Origin: Actinoplanes missouriensis 431
Lineage (GTDB): Bacteria > Actinomycetota > Actinomycetes > Mycobacteriales > Micromonosporaceae
DNA length: 64,000 nucleotides
Assembly (NCBI RefSeq): GCF_000284295.1
Contig: NC_017093.1
Span: 8,246,001 to 8,310,000, forward strand
Reading direction: 5' to 3'
This document shows, piece after piece, positions 23,436-32,379 of this stretch (position 1 is its first letter; each line of letters begins with the position of its first letter). The notes beneath the pieces were generated by a model. That model did no database searches, was not told where the DNA came from, and saw nothing but the letters and a program-made list of their open reading frames with translations. The position numbers and the translations under genes are program-made.

Positions 23436-24308
23436 TCAACCAAGCCAGGCCGGACCGAGCGCGGCGACCACCGGCGCGAGCAGCCGGTGAGCCGTTGCGG
23501 TGTCCAGCAGATCGCGGACCACCAGCGCCTGGACGGCGCCGCTGAGCATGTTCCAGACCCCACCGGCCCGGTCGGCCAGTGGAATGCCGGCGGTGTCGAC
23601 CGCCTGGACCAGCAGCATCTGCGCCGCCGCCGCGGTGCGCACCCGGTCGGAGAGGTAGGCGGCCCAGGAGGCCGAATGCACGGCCGGCGACCAGCCGGCC
23701 GTGTTGCGGCGAGCGTCGTCGGCGGAGGTGAGCACCCGCTCCCGGTCCTCCGGACGCAACGTCCGCAGCCGATCCAGCAGGGCCGACACCGTGTAGTGGT
23801 GCGGGCCCAGGTCGATCGGGGCGCCGGCCGGCAGCTTCTTCACCGCCGCCACCCACCCCGCGCCGAGACGCCGGCGGCTCTCCTCGTCGAGCACCTCCCG
23901 CAGGTAGCTGCCGACCGCCGCGTCACAGAGCAGCGCGGTGGCGGCAGCCGCGTCGTCGGACTGCCGGGCGTCGCGGCCCTTGCCCTCCCACGTCCACGAC
24001 ATCACGTCGTACCGGATGCAGGTCAGCAGCGCGTCCACCGAGCCGATCGGCGCCCGTTCCACCAGGGAGAGGTTTCCCGCCGGATCGTCCTTCGACATGC
24101 CCTTCAGCGAGGGCATCCGGCGGGCGGCGCTCTCCACCTCCACCCAGAGCGGTCCTCGTACGCCCTCGTCAGGGAGCTTCTCCGCCAGGACCGGAAGATC
24201 GTCGGCCTGCAGACGCAGCGCACGCAGCAGCACCTCGGCCGCCGCTGACCCGCCTTCGAGGCGGGTCAGATCGAAGCCCAGGACGGGTGCGCTGACGAGG
24301 CTGTACAT
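23436..24308 (-). CDS. Uncharacterised protein inside the che operon
   Basis: The 290-aa, predicted cytoplasmic and largely helical protein is not a family I recognise. It has no signal peptide, no membrane segment and no chemotaxis motif. Its ATG overlaps the cheW stop (TGATG) and it ends 13 nt before cheB, so it is co-translated with core chemotaxis genes. Notable segments are SVDALLTCIRYDVMSWTWEG and RLRTLRPEDRERVLTSADDA. It may be a lineage-specific chemotaxis component. Confidence 0.75.
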   Translation of the reverse strand: MYSLVSAPVLGFDLTRLEGGSAAAEVLLRALRLQADDLPVLAEKLPDEGVRGPLWVEVESAARRMPSLKGMSKDDPAGNLSLVERAPIGSVDALLTCIRYDVMSWTWEGKGRDARQSDDAAAATALLCDAAVGSYLREVLDEESRRRLGAGWVAAVKKLPAGAPIDLGPHHYTVSALLDRLRTLRPEDRERVLTSADDARRNTAGWSPAVHSASWAAYLSDRVRTAAAAQMLLVQAVDTAGIPLADRAGGVWNMLSGAVQALVVRDLLDTATAHRLLAPVVAALGPAWLG

Positions 24309-24745
24309 CAGATGGTGGCACGCGCCGTGTCGACGGCCTGGTTGACGTCGAGAGCCAGCATCAGCCGGCCGTCGAGCTTGAAGGTCCCCACGACCAGCTC
24401 CCGGGTCGGGCCGCTGAGCGTGTCCGGCGGCGGCTCGAACGTCTCGTCGTCCAGGTCGACGACTTCACCGATCTTGTCCACCAGCAGGCTCACCGGCTCA
24501 CCGTCCCCCCGCAGGATGACGTTCATGACGGGACCCTGCAGCGCCTTGCGCGCCAGTCCCAGCTGCACCCGCAGGTCCACCGCGGCGATCACCTGACCGC
24601 GCAGGTTGAACAGGCCGCCGACCGCCGACGGCGCGAGCGGCACCGGCGTGTACTCGTTGAACGACAGCACCTCCTGGACGGTGTGCACCTCGACGCCGAA
24701 GAGCTGCCCGTCCACCTCGAAGGTGGCGAATTGGCGACTCGCCAT
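24308..24745 (-). CDS. cheW: Chemotaxis coupling protein CheW
   Basis: The 145-aa product is a single CheW domain: FATFEVDGQLFGVEVHTVQE, then GLFNLRGQVIAAVDLRVQLG and SLLVDKIGEVVDLDDETFEP. It bridges receptors and CheA. It lies 1 nt after the cheA stop. Confidence 0.94.
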   Translation of the reverse strand: MASRQFATFEVDGQLFGVEVHTVQEVLSFNEYTPVPLAPSAVGGLFNLRGQVIAAVDLRVQLGLARKALQGPVMNVILRGDGEPVSLLVDKIGEVVDLDDETFEPPPDTLSGPTRELVVGTFKLDGRLMLALDVNQAVDTARATI

Positions 24746-24746
24746 A

Positions 24747-25757
24747 TCAGGCCTCCACCAGCATGTCGTCCATCGAATCGCTGTAGAAGTTCGGGTCGGC
24801 GGCGAGGATCGCCCGGCGCACGTCGAGCAGCTCGGTGACCCGTTGCTGGATCACCGCGGTGCCGACCAGGCCGTCCTCCTCGGCCTCCCGCCGTGCGGTC
24901 GTCGAGTTCTCCGCGATGTCCACGATCCGGTCCACCACCAGCGCCACGCTCTTGCCACCCTCGCTGTAGACCACGACCGAGACGGTGTCGCCCTCCAACT
25001 CCTCGCCGTACGCGCCGAGCAGGTGCGAGAGCCGGACCAGCGGCAGGATCTGCCCGCGGTACTGGACGACCTCGCGGGAACCGGCGTGCTCCAGCCGATC
25101 GCGCGGGAACTCCTCGAGCCGCGTGACGGTGTCCAGCGGGATCGCGACCCGGCGCTCGCCGACCGCGGTGACCAGCAGGCGCTCGGTGCCGCCGGCGGCC
25201 TGGCCGCGCTTCTCGACCACGTTCTCCCGCTCCGAGTCGACGGCCAGGTGCGAGCGACGGGCCAGCGCCGGGACGTCGAGGATCAGGCCGACCTTGCCGT
25301 CGCCGAGAATGGTGGCCCCGGCGTACAGGCCGATGTCCTTGAGCCTGGTGCTGAGCGCCTTGACCACGACCTCCTCGGTGTTCAGCACCCGGTCGACGAC
25401 CAGGCCGAACCGCCGGCCGTCGGCCTGTAGCACCATGATGTAGACGCCCTGGTCGCCGCCGACCTCGAAGCCGAGCGCACGGTCCAGCCGGACCAGCGGG
25501 AGCAGCTTGCCGCGCAGGCGGTAGACAGGCGCGCCCGAGGCGTACTCGACCTTGGTGGTGTTGCCGTCGATGAAGACCAGCTCGAGGACCGCGACCTGCG
25601 GCACCACGTAACGCTGGTCGCCGCAGTCGACGGTGAGCGCCTGGATGATGGCGAGCGTCAGCGGGATGGTGAGCCGCCAGACCGTACCCTCGCCCGGGGT
25701 TGAATCGACGCTGACCGCGCCACCGATGTTCTCGATGTTGGTCTTCACGACGTCCAT
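24747..25757 (-). CDS. cheA: CheA histidine kinase, C-terminal fragment (after in-frame stop)
   Basis: This is the same reading frame as the upstream cheA part, separated from it by one TAA at 25803-25805. Translation of the frame right after the stop reads STAAKVTNVSGRGVGMDVVK, the ATP-lid F/G2 region of CheA. The rest of the P4 kinase domain and two tandem CheW-like P5 domains follow (about residues 30-160 and 175-310 of this part). The first ATG is at 25757 with no ribosome site in front, inside the G2 box. On its own this fragment cannot bind ATP. See the finding on the split. Confidence 0.85.
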   Translation of the reverse strand: MDVVKTNIENIGGAVSVDSTPGEGTVWRLTIPLTLAIIQALTVDCGDQRYVVPQVAVLELVFIDGNTTKVEYASGAPVYRLRGKLLPLVRLDRALGFEVGGDQGVYIMVLQADGRRFGLVVDRVLNTEEVVVKALSTRLKDIGLYAGATILGDGKVGLILDVPALARRSHLAVDSERENVVEKRGQAAGGTERLLVTAVGERRVAIPLDTVTRLEEFPRDRLEHAGSREVVQYRGQILPLVRLSHLLGAYGEELEGDTVSVVVYSEGGKSVALVVDRIVDIAENSTTARREAEEDGLVGTAVIQQRVTELLDVRRAILAADPNFYSDSMDDMLVEA

Positions 25758-25802
25758 ACCGACGCCGCGGCCGGAGACGTTGGTGACCTTCGCGGCGGTG
25801 GA

Positions 25803-27122
25803 TTACCCGGGCTGGAAGACCATCGCCATGATGTCGCGCTTGTCCATGTTCGGGATCTGGTCCGCCCGGAGCAGCCCGTTCTCCACGGCCTTCTGCGCGA
25901 TCCGCTCGACGTTCAGGCCGGCGCCGTTGTCGGCGACCTCGACCGCGACGTGTCCACCCTCGTGGTACGCACGGAGCGTGAGCGTGCCCTCCGGGTCCTT
26001 GCCCGCGGCGATCCGGCGCTCCGGCTCCTCGATGCCGTGGTCGACCGCGTTGCGGACCAGGTGGGTCAGCGGGTCCTTGACCGCCTCCAGCAAGCTCCGG
26101 TCGAGCTCGGTCTCCTTGCCCTCCATCACCAGCGCGACCTGCTTGCCGAGCGAGTTGCTGAGGTCCCGGACGACTCGGGGCAGCTTCGACCAGATGTGCT
26201 CGATGGGCTGCATGCGGGTCTTCATGATGCCCTCTTGCAGCTCACTGGTGATCATGCCGAGGCGCTGGGCGCTGCGGACGAGCGTCGCGTCGCCGATCTC
26301 CATGACGCCACGGACCAGCTGGTTACGGGCGAGCACCAGCTCACCCACCATGTTCATCAGGGTGTCCAGCAGATCGACGTCGACACGAATCGCGCTGTCC
26401 GCGATGCTGCGCTTCGGCGCCTGCGTCTGCAGCGCCTCGCTGACCGCGGCCGGCGCTGCCTTGCCCTCCTCGAGCAGGATCGTGCCGAGCTTGCGCTCGT
26501 CGCCCTCGATCTGCTGCTGCAGCGCCGAGGTGACGTCGTTCGGCTGCGCCGCGCCGGCCTCGACCAGGATCTGGCCGAGCGGCTGGCGCTGCTCGGCGAC
26601 CGGCTCGGGCGCGGGGCGCGGGGCGGACTCGTCGAGCTGGACCGGGGTCTCGCCCTCGGCAGCCGGCGCCGCCTCGGCGGGCGCCTCGGCAGCCTCCGCC
26701 GCGGGTGCGGCCGGCGCGGCCGGCGCGGCTGCCGCCGGCGCGTTCATCTGCGCGTGGATCCGCTCGATGGTGGAGTCGATGTCGATGCCCTCTTCCGTGT
26801 TGTTCTCCTCGATGGAGGACAACAGGTTGCGGACACCGTCGATGGTGACAAGCAGCACGGTGATGGTTTCCGGGGTGACCGGCTGGACGCCGTCACGCAA
26901 CCGGGACAGCAACGACTCGCCCGCGTGGGCCAGCTTCTCGAGGCGGCTGAAGGCCAGGAACCCACTGGTGCCCTTGATCGTGTGGATCGCCCGGAAGATA
27001 CGGGAGATCAGGTCACGCGAGTCCGGTTCCTGCTCGAGAGCTACGAGATCCCGGTCGATCTGGTCCAGGTTCTCGTGGCTTTCCATCAGGAATTCGCCGA
27101 CGATCTCGCCAAGGTCTTCCAC
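25803..27122 (-). CDS. cheA: CheA histidine kinase, N-terminal fragment (ends at premature TAA)
   Basis: The 439-aa part has the P1 phosphotransfer domain (His47 in FRAIHTIKGTSGFLAF) and an Ala/Glu-rich linker. A MshEN-like helical segment follows (PLGQILVEAGAAQPNDVTSA), then P3 dimerisation (VDLLDTLMNMVGELVLARNQ) and the first half of P4 with N box HLVRNAVDHGIE and G1 box DNGAGLN. It stops within the F box at MVFQPG. The GTG at 27122 has a strong AGGAGG. CheA should continue to about 791 aa in all, so this kinase is truncated before the ATP lid. Confidence 0.88.
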   Translation of the reverse strand: MEDLGEIVGEFLMESHENLDQIDRDLVALEQEPDSRDLISRIFRAIHTIKGTSGFLAFSRLEKLAHAGESLLSRLRDGVQPVTPETITVLLVTIDGVRNLLSSIEENNTEEGIDIDSTIERIHAQMNAPAAAAPAAPAAPAAEAAEAPAEAAPAAEGETPVQLDESAPRPAPEPVAEQRQPLGQILVEAGAAQPNDVTSALQQQIEGDERKLGTILLEEGKAAPAAVSEALQTQAPKRSIADSAIRVDVDLLDTLMNMVGELVLARNQLVRGVMEIGDATLVRSAQRLGMITSELQEGIMKTRMQPIEHIWSKLPRVVRDLSNSLGKQVALVMEGKETELDRSLLEAVKDPLTHLVRNAVDHGIEEPERRIAAGKDPEGTLTLRAYHEGGHVAVEVADNGAGLNVERIAQKAVENGLLRADQIPNMDKRDIMAMVFQPG

Positions 27123-27204
27123 GACTTACCTCCTGCTCGGCTTCACAGCCCTCATCGACGTGTGCGGGCGCCAACTGAGAAGACTCGACCGAAACGGCGG
27201 AATA

Positions 27205-27903
27205 TCAGGCTTCTCCGCCTGGCCGCCGGTATCGGTAGCCGAATCCGCGTACGGACTCGATGGGCGACTCGTCCGGGTCGGACCACCCCAATTTGCGGCG
27301 CAGTCGCAGCACCGCGAACTTGACCCGTTCCTGGCCGATGCCGGTGGGGTCGTCCCACGCCTGGGTCAGCAACTGGTTCGGCGAGAGCACCGCCCCGGCA
27401 TGCCGGACCAGAGCGTTGAGCAGGCGGAACTCGGTCGGCGTGAGGCGCTTTTCCTCGCCTTTCACATAGACCCGGCGCTTGGTCGGGTCCAGGTGCACGA
27501 GGCCGTCGTCGTAGATCTGGCTGGCCCAGTTGTTCTGTCCGCTGGAGGAGCGGCGCAGCAGCGCCTCCACCCGGGCCAGCAACTCGTTGTTCGCGAAGGG
27601 CTTGGTCAGGTAGTCGTCGGCGCCGCCGCGCAGGCCGCGCACCTTCTCGGCTTCCTGGCCGTGCGCGGTGAGCACCAGGACCGGCACGTCCGAGACGTCG
27701 CGCAGCCGCTCCAGGACCTGCCAGCCGTCCATCTCCGGCAGGCCGACGTCGAGCACCACCAGGTCGGGGTGCTCGGCGTACGCCTCCTTGAGGCCGGCGC
27801 GCCCGTCGGCGGCGTGCGCCACCTCGTACCCGGCCCGGCTGAACAGCAGCCGTAGGGCGAGAGCGATGTCCGGGTCGTCCTCGACCACGAGTAGGCGACT
27901 CAT
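27205..27903 (-). CDS. OmpR-family response regulator upstream of cheA
   Basis: The 232-aa product has a receiver (VVEDDPDIALAL, phospho-acceptor Asp52 in LDVGLPEMDG, Lys in DDYLTKPF) and a winged-helix DNA-binding domain (RLTPTEFRLLNALVRHAGAV; ESVRGFGYRYRRPG). ATG at 27903 is preferred over longer readings. No partner histidine kinase lies next to it. It ends 82 nt before cheA and may control the che operon or be phosphorylated by CheA; both are inference. Confidence 0.9.
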   Translation of the reverse strand: MSRLLVVEDDPDIALALRLLFSRAGYEVAHAADGRAGLKEAYAEHPDLVVLDVGLPEMDGWQVLERLRDVSDVPVLVLTAHGQEAEKVRGLRGGADDYLTKPFANNELLARVEALLRRSSSGQNNWASQIYDDGLVHLDPTKRRVYVKGEEKRLTPTEFRLLNALVRHAGAVLSPNQLLTQAWDDPTGIGQERVKFAVLRLRRKLGWSDPDESPIESVRGFGYRYRRPGGEA

Positions 27904-28307
27904 CGTTTGCTCACCATGCCCCCAACCCGCACTCGCGCCCACTCGGGCACGGCCGACTTCCGGGCACGGCGAAGCCGCGCGGGAAGTCAGCATCTTGCCT
28001 GGCACCGCTCGCGCGACCGCGAACGGAGGAATTTCCAAAGGCGCAAAAACACCATAGCGTGATGTCACGGCCTATTTACGGACAGTCACAGTTTAGCGTC
28101 CTATGCCCGGCCCACGAGCCTGTCCACGAGGATCCGTGGCCACCAGGCCGACGGCAGCCCACCGCCGACGCCGGCGGGGCCATCCCCTCAGCCTGACATT
28201 TCGGGTACGGCTTTTCGTCCATTCCGCGAAAGATGTGACACGTCGCGATCAACGGGGTGCGATAGCCCTGATGGACGATCCGCGTCCGTCTCCGATCGGA
28301 GGCACCC
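27904..28307. other. Divergent intergenic region, 404 nt
   Basis: The gap separates the minus-strand response regulator from the plus-strand CAP gene and should hold both promoters. It has an AT-richer pocket (about 28028-28095) with the perfect palindrome GTGATGTCAC at 28059-28068 and TTTACGGACAGTCACAG just after it. I see no gene and no RNA gene. Confidence 0.5.
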
Positions 28308-28925
28308 GTGTTCGACCTGGTGGTACGACGTGTCGTGATGATCGCGGCGACACCCGCGCTACTTGTTCTCTCCGTGCCGGCTCTCGGTCACGGCCCGATT
28401 CTGCCGCCACGGCCGCACCGCGTACCCCCGCAGACGGCCCAGCCGGCGCCCGACGCGCCCAAGGCCGCGGCACGGGCCGTGCCCTCCGCGGCGGCCGCGG
28501 CCAGCCGCAAGCCGAGCGCCGCCACCGCCACCCGGCTGCGCGCGCGGACCATGATGATCCAGGTCACCGCCCTCACCAACGCGAAGCGCACGGCCGCCGG
28601 ATGCCCGGCGCTCACCGTGGACCCGAACCTCAGCACCGCGTCGCTGCGGCAGAGCTGGTACATGGCGCGCACCCGGCTCTTCAGCCACGTCTGGCGCGAC
28701 GGCGCCACGTTCGTCAGCCGCAGCAGGGCCGCCGGGTACCGGCAGCCGGCCGGCGAGAACATCGGCTGGGGGTACCCCACCGCGAAGGCCGTCGTGGACG
28801 CCTGGATGGAGAGCCCCGGGCACCGGGCCAACATCCTCAACTGCGGCGCCAAGGCGGTCGGCACCGGCGTCGCTTACGCGGCCGACGGCACGCCTTATTA
28901 CACCCAGGTGTTCGGCTGGCAGTGA
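28308..28925 (+). CDS. Secreted CAP (SCP/PR-1) domain protein
   Basis: The 205-aa protein has an N-terminal hydrophobic signal segment (about residues 8-27), a Pro/Ala-rich spacer and a CAP domain (VTALTNAKRTAAGCPALTVD; ENIGWGYPTAKAVVDAW; SPGHRANILNC; GTGVAYAADGTPYYTQVFG). Such bacterial proteins are exported and of unknown precise activity; in sporulating Gram-positives (YkwD/SafA-like) they are linked to envelope or spore coats. The GTG start is preceded by GGAGG. Confidence 0.85.
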   Translation: MFDLVVRRVVMIAATPALLVLSVPALGHGPILPPRPHRVPPQTAQPAPDAPKAAARAVPSAAAAASRKPSAATATRLRARTMMIQVTALTNAKRTAAGCPALTVDPNLSTASLRQSWYMARTRLFSHVWRDGATFVSRSRAAGYRQPAGENIGWGYPTAKAVVDAWMESPGHRANILNCGAKAVGTGVAYAADGTPYYTQVFGWQ

Positions 28926-28988
28926 ACCGCCGGCGGCGTTCGGTTCGCGGTGGGCCGCCGGCGGCGTTTGGTTCGCGGTGAACCGCCG
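28924..28988. repeat. 28-bp tandem repeat at a convergent gene junction
   Basis: Two full units and a partial third of a 28-bp sequence containing CCGCCGGCGGCGTT and GGTTCGCGGTG fill the gap between the CAP gene stop and the murB stop. Each unit carries the palindrome CCGCCGGCGG, so the transcript could form several hairpins and act as a two-way terminator. Confidence 0.65.
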
Positions 28989-28990
28989 GC

Positions 28991-30070
28991 TCAGAACTCG
29001 CAGTTGACCAGCACCGGCTCCGGGTGCAGCTCGACGCCGAACCGGCCACGCACGCCGTCGCGGATGGCGCGGGCCAGGTCGAGCAGCGCGGCAGTGGTGC
29101 CCGTGCCCCGGTTCGTCAGGGCCAGCGTGTGCTTGCCGGAGATGGCCACACCCTCGCCGGCGAAACCCTTCGGGAAGCCGGCCCGCTCGATCAGCCAGGC
29201 CGCCGGCAGCTTCACCATGCTCTCCCCGGCCGGCCAGTGCGGGATCTCGCTCTCGCTGAGCGTCCGGAACTGGTCCTCGGGGATCACCGGGTTGGTGAAG
29301 AAGGACCCGACCGACCAGGTGTCCCGGTCCTCCGGGTCGAGCACCATGCCCTTGCCGGCCCGCAGCTTGAGCACGGTGTCCCGGGCCAGCGCGAGCGGCA
29401 CCCGGTCACCGGCCTCGCCGCCGAGGCTGCGGGCCAGCTCGGCGTACCGGATCGGGGCTGAGCTCCCGGACCGCTCCAGCCGGAAGTCGACCGAGAGGAC
29501 CAGGTAGCGGTCGTTGTGCTTGAAGACGCTCGCGCGGTAACCGAAGGCGCACTCGGCAGACGTCATCACCCGGATCTCGTCGTCGATCCGGTCGTAGGCG
29601 CGCACCGCCTCGATGGTGTGCGCGACTTCCTGGCCGTACGCCCCGACGTTCTGGATCGGGGTGGCGCCGGCCGAACCCGGGATGCCGGACAGGCACTCGA
29701 CTCCGGACCAGCCGTTTGCCACCGCATACCTGACGAAATCGTCCCAGCTCTCGCCCGCCGCGACCCGGACCACGACGCTGCCCGGGTCCTCGGCAACCAC
29801 CTCGATGCCGCTGGTGCGCAGCAGCAGCGTCTCGCCGGGGAAACCGGCGTCGCCGATCACCACGTTGCTGCCGCCGGCCAGGACCAGCACCGGGCGGCCG
29901 GCAGCCGAGGCCGCGCGGACCGTCTCCACCGCCTCGTCCGCGTGGAGCGCGGTGGTCAGCGTGCCGGCGGGGCCACCGAGGCGTAGCGTCGTGTACGCCG
30001 CAAGGGAGGCTCCCGCAGCGGGGGGTGTGTCAAACAGATGGTCGGTGAATGCGTCGGGCACGAGGTTCAC
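28991..30070 (-). CDS. murB: UDP-N-acetylenolpyruvoylglucosamine reductase MurB
   Basis: The 359-aa product is a full-length FAD-dependent MurB: TTLRLGGPAGTLTTALHADE at the FAD domain, VLAGGSNVVIGDAGFPG, then GVECLSGIPGSAGATPIQNV and GAYGQEV, and C-terminal KGFAGEGVAISGKHTLALTN. It makes UDP-MurNAc in cytoplasmic peptidoglycan synthesis. Starts GTG, divergent from the next gene. Confidence 0.96.
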   Translation of the reverse strand: MNLVPDAFTDHLFDTPPAAGASLAAYTTLRLGGPAGTLTTALHADEAVETVRAASAAGRPVLVLAGGSNVVIGDAGFPGETLLLRTSGIEVVAEDPGSVVVRVAAGESWDDFVRYAVANGWSGVECLSGIPGSAGATPIQNVGAYGQEVAHTIEAVRAYDRIDDEIRVMTSAECAFGYRASVFKHNDRYLVLSVDFRLERSGSSAPIRYAELARSLGGEAGDRVPLALARDTVLKLRAGKGMVLDPEDRDTWSVGSFFTNPVIPEDQFRTLSESEIPHWPAGESMVKLPAAWLIERAGFPKGFAGEGVAISGKHTLALTNRGTGTTAALLDLARAIRDGVRGRFGVELHPEPVLVNCEF

Positions 30071-30129
30071 CCTAAGCTCAGGCTATGGGGCGCGACACCG
30101 GCGGCCCGGCCGAGCGGGAGACAGGTGCG

Positions 30130-30855
30130 ATGAACAGGTTGCACGCGACGAAGGACTTCTGGCTCGCGGCGCTGCGCGCCGACGGGCCGGCGCTGCTGGA
30201 CGCCGTCGAGGAGACCGGCCCCGGCCCAGCGGCCGCCGACCTCACCGCTCTTTTGAGCTGGATCCGCGCCACCGTCACCCGCGGCACCACCGAGGCGCCG
30301 GCGCCTCTTGTCACCGGTGACGCGGCCCCGGAGTGGCCGGAGGCGCTCGACGCGCTGCGGCGCGAGCTCACCGGGACGATCGAGACGCTGGAAGCGCTGG
30401 ACCCGGACTTCCCCGCGTGGAACTGGGCGCCGCAGCCGAAACGCGCGAGCTTCTGGCACCGCCGGATCGCCCACGAGATCTCGCTGCGCCGCTGGGACGC
30501 CGAGCAGGCGGCCGGCCGGGCCACCCCGATCGAGACGAAACTGGCGGCCGACGGCGTGGGCGAGGTGCTGGACACCTGGCTCCCGGCCGGTCGGCGGCAG
30601 GGGCCGGACGACGTACGCGGCGTGGTGCAGCTGGTGGCGACGGACGCCGCGCACGAGTGGTTCGTCCGGCTGCGCGGCCCGGGCATCGCCCTGCTGGACA
30701 CCATGACGATCCTGGACAGCGACGACCACCACGCCCGGGCGAAGGCGACCGGCACCGCGAGTGATCTGCAGCTGGCCCTGATGGGCCGCAAGCGCATCGA
30801 CCAGCTGGCCGTGGCCGGTGACCCGCGGCTGGTGCAGGCGCTCCGGGCGGGCTGA
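30130..30855 (+). CDS. Mycothiol-dependent maleylpyruvate isomerase family protein
   Basis: The 241-aa product starts MNRLHATKDFWLAALRADG and carries the DinB-like helical bundle with the metal-site HRRIAHEISLRRWDAE motif (His residues in FWHRRIAHE), followed by a C-terminal SCP2-like region. Family members use mycothiol in isomerisation or transfer; the substrate here is unknown. A longer reading from the ATG at 30085 exists, but homologues usually begin a few residues before the LHATK motif, so 30130 is preferred. Confidence 0.8.
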   Translation: MNRLHATKDFWLAALRADGPALLDAVEETGPGPAAADLTALLSWIRATVTRGTTEAPAPLVTGDAAPEWPEALDALRRELTGTIETLEALDPDFPAWNWAPQPKRASFWHRRIAHEISLRRWDAEQAAGRATPIETKLAADGVGEVLDTWLPAGRRQGPDDVRGVVQLVATDAAHEWFVRLRGPGIALLDTMTILDSDDHHARAKATGTASDLQLALMGRKRIDQLAVAGDPRLVQALRAG

Positions 30856-30860
30856 GTTCT

Positions 30861-30880
30861 CCAGAAAGCGCTCTCCCTGG
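30861..30880 (+). promoter_or_regulatory. LacI-family operator-like site before the beta-glucosidase
   Basis: GAAAGCGCTCTC sits in the gap before the GH1 gene, with the central GCGC typical of LacI/CcpA-type operators; a palindromic GAACCGGTTAA follows at 30904. A related AGCGCTTTG lies just before the lacI start (32373). It probably binds the LacI regulator encoded downstream. Confidence 0.5.
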
Positions 30881-30952
30881 ACGGCAGGCGATCGCGTATC
30901 CTCTGAACCGGTTAAGTAATAAACCTGATCAAGAGCAGGGAAGCGGTGCAGA

Positions 30953-32356
30953 ATGACGGCAACCGTCACGACCACGTCGGCTCAGCCGGCGCCCGCGGGG
31001 ATCACCTTCCCCGACGGCTTCGTCTGGGGCGCGGCCACCGCGTCGTACCAGATCGAGGGCGCGGCGCGGGAGGACGGTCGCGGCCCGTCCATCTGGGACA
31101 CGTTCAGCCGCACCCCGGGCAAGGTTCACGCCGGCCACACCGGTGACGTCGCCTGCGACCACTACCACCGGTACGCCGAGGACGTCGCACTCATGGCCGA
31201 CCTGGGCCTCGGCGCGTACCGATTCTCGGTCGCCTGGCCGCGGATCCAGCCCGACGGCACCGGCCCGGTCAACGTCCGCGGACTCGACTTCTACGACCGG
31301 CTCACCGACGAACTGCTCGCCAAGGGCATCAACCCGGTCGTCACGCTCTACCACTGGGACCTGCCGCAGACCCTGGAGGACCGCGGCGGCTGGGCCAACC
31401 GGGAGACCGCCGAGGCCTTCGCCGAGTACGCCCAGATCGTCCACCGCCGCCTCGGCGACCGGGTCGCCACCTGGACCACGCTGAACGAGCCGTGGTGCTC
31501 GGCGTACCTCGGTTACGGCTCCGGCATCCATGCCCCCGGCGTGCAGGACCCGGCCAAGGCCTTCCAGGCGGCGCACCACCTCAACCTGGCGCACGGCCTC
31601 GCCGCCCGCGCGCTGCGCTCCGCCGGCGCGCAGAACATCAGCATCACCCTCAACCCGTGCCAGGTCGCGCCGCTCGACCCGGCCAACCCCGCCGACGTGG
31701 ACGCGGCCCGGCTGATCGACGGCGTCGCCAACCGGATCTTCTTCGACCCGCTGCTGCTCGGCAAATACCCGTCCGACGTGCTGGAGCACATCGCCCGGAT
31801 CACCGACCCGTCGTTCATCCGCGACGGCGACGAGGCGATCATCAACGCGCCGCTCGACGTCCTCGGGATCAACTTCTACACCCCTTCCTATGTACGGGCG
31901 TTGCCCGGCGCACCCGGCGCGCTGGACTACCCGGGCAGCCAGGGCATCGCGTTCCGGCCGCCGGTCGGCCCGGTCACCGACATGAACTGGCAGATCGAGC
32001 CGGCCTCGCTGACCCGGCTGCTCACCCGCATCCACCGGGACTACCCGGGCACCCCCCTGATGATCACGGAGAACGGCGCCGCGTACCCGGAAGGGCCGGG
32101 CGAGAACGGCGAGGTCCAGGACCTGCGCCGCATCGAGTACATCGACGCCCACCTGCGCGCCTGCCACGACGCCCTGGCCGAGGGAGTCGACCTGCGCGGC
32201 TACTTCGCCTGGTCGTTGATGGACAACTTCGAATGGGCCGAGGGATACGCGAAGCGCTTCGGTATCGTGCACGTCGACTACACCACTCAGCAGCGTGTGC
32301 TCAAGGACAGTGCGAAGTGGTACCGCGAGGTGATCCGGCGCAACGGGCTGGAATGA
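30953..32356 (+). CDS. GH1 family beta-glucosidase
   Basis: The 467-aa enzyme is full length for glycoside hydrolase family 1: N-terminal signature FVWGAATASYQIEGA, acid/base Glu179 in TLNEP and nucleophile Glu373 in ITENG. It has no signal peptide, so it acts in the cytoplasm on imported beta-glucosides such as cellobiose. ATG follows AGGGAAG. The lacI-type gene follows 23 nt after the stop and likely represses this unit. Confidence 0.95.
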   Translation: MTATVTTTSAQPAPAGITFPDGFVWGAATASYQIEGAAREDGRGPSIWDTFSRTPGKVHAGHTGDVACDHYHRYAEDVALMADLGLGAYRFSVAWPRIQPDGTGPVNVRGLDFYDRLTDELLAKGINPVVTLYHWDLPQTLEDRGGWANRETAEAFAEYAQIVHRRLGDRVATWTTLNEPWCSAYLGYGSGIHAPGVQDPAKAFQAAHHLNLAHGLAARALRSAGAQNISITLNPCQVAPLDPANPADVDAARLIDGVANRIFFDPLLLGKYPSDVLEHIARITDPSFIRDGDEAIINAPLDVLGINFYTPSYVRALPGAPGALDYPGSQGIAFRPPVGPVTDMNWQIEPASLTRLLTRIHRDYPGTPLMITENGAAYPEGPGENGEVQDLRRIEYIDAHLRACHDALAEGVDLRGYFAWSLMDNFEWAEGYAKRFGIVHVDYTTQQRVLKDSAKWYREVIRRNGLE

Positions 32357-32379
32357 GTTCTCGACCTTAGGAGCGCTTT

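Noticed and set aside
24747..25802. A programmed frameshift in cheA
   Set aside because: Both halves are in the same frame; only a stop codon separates them, so no shift is needed.
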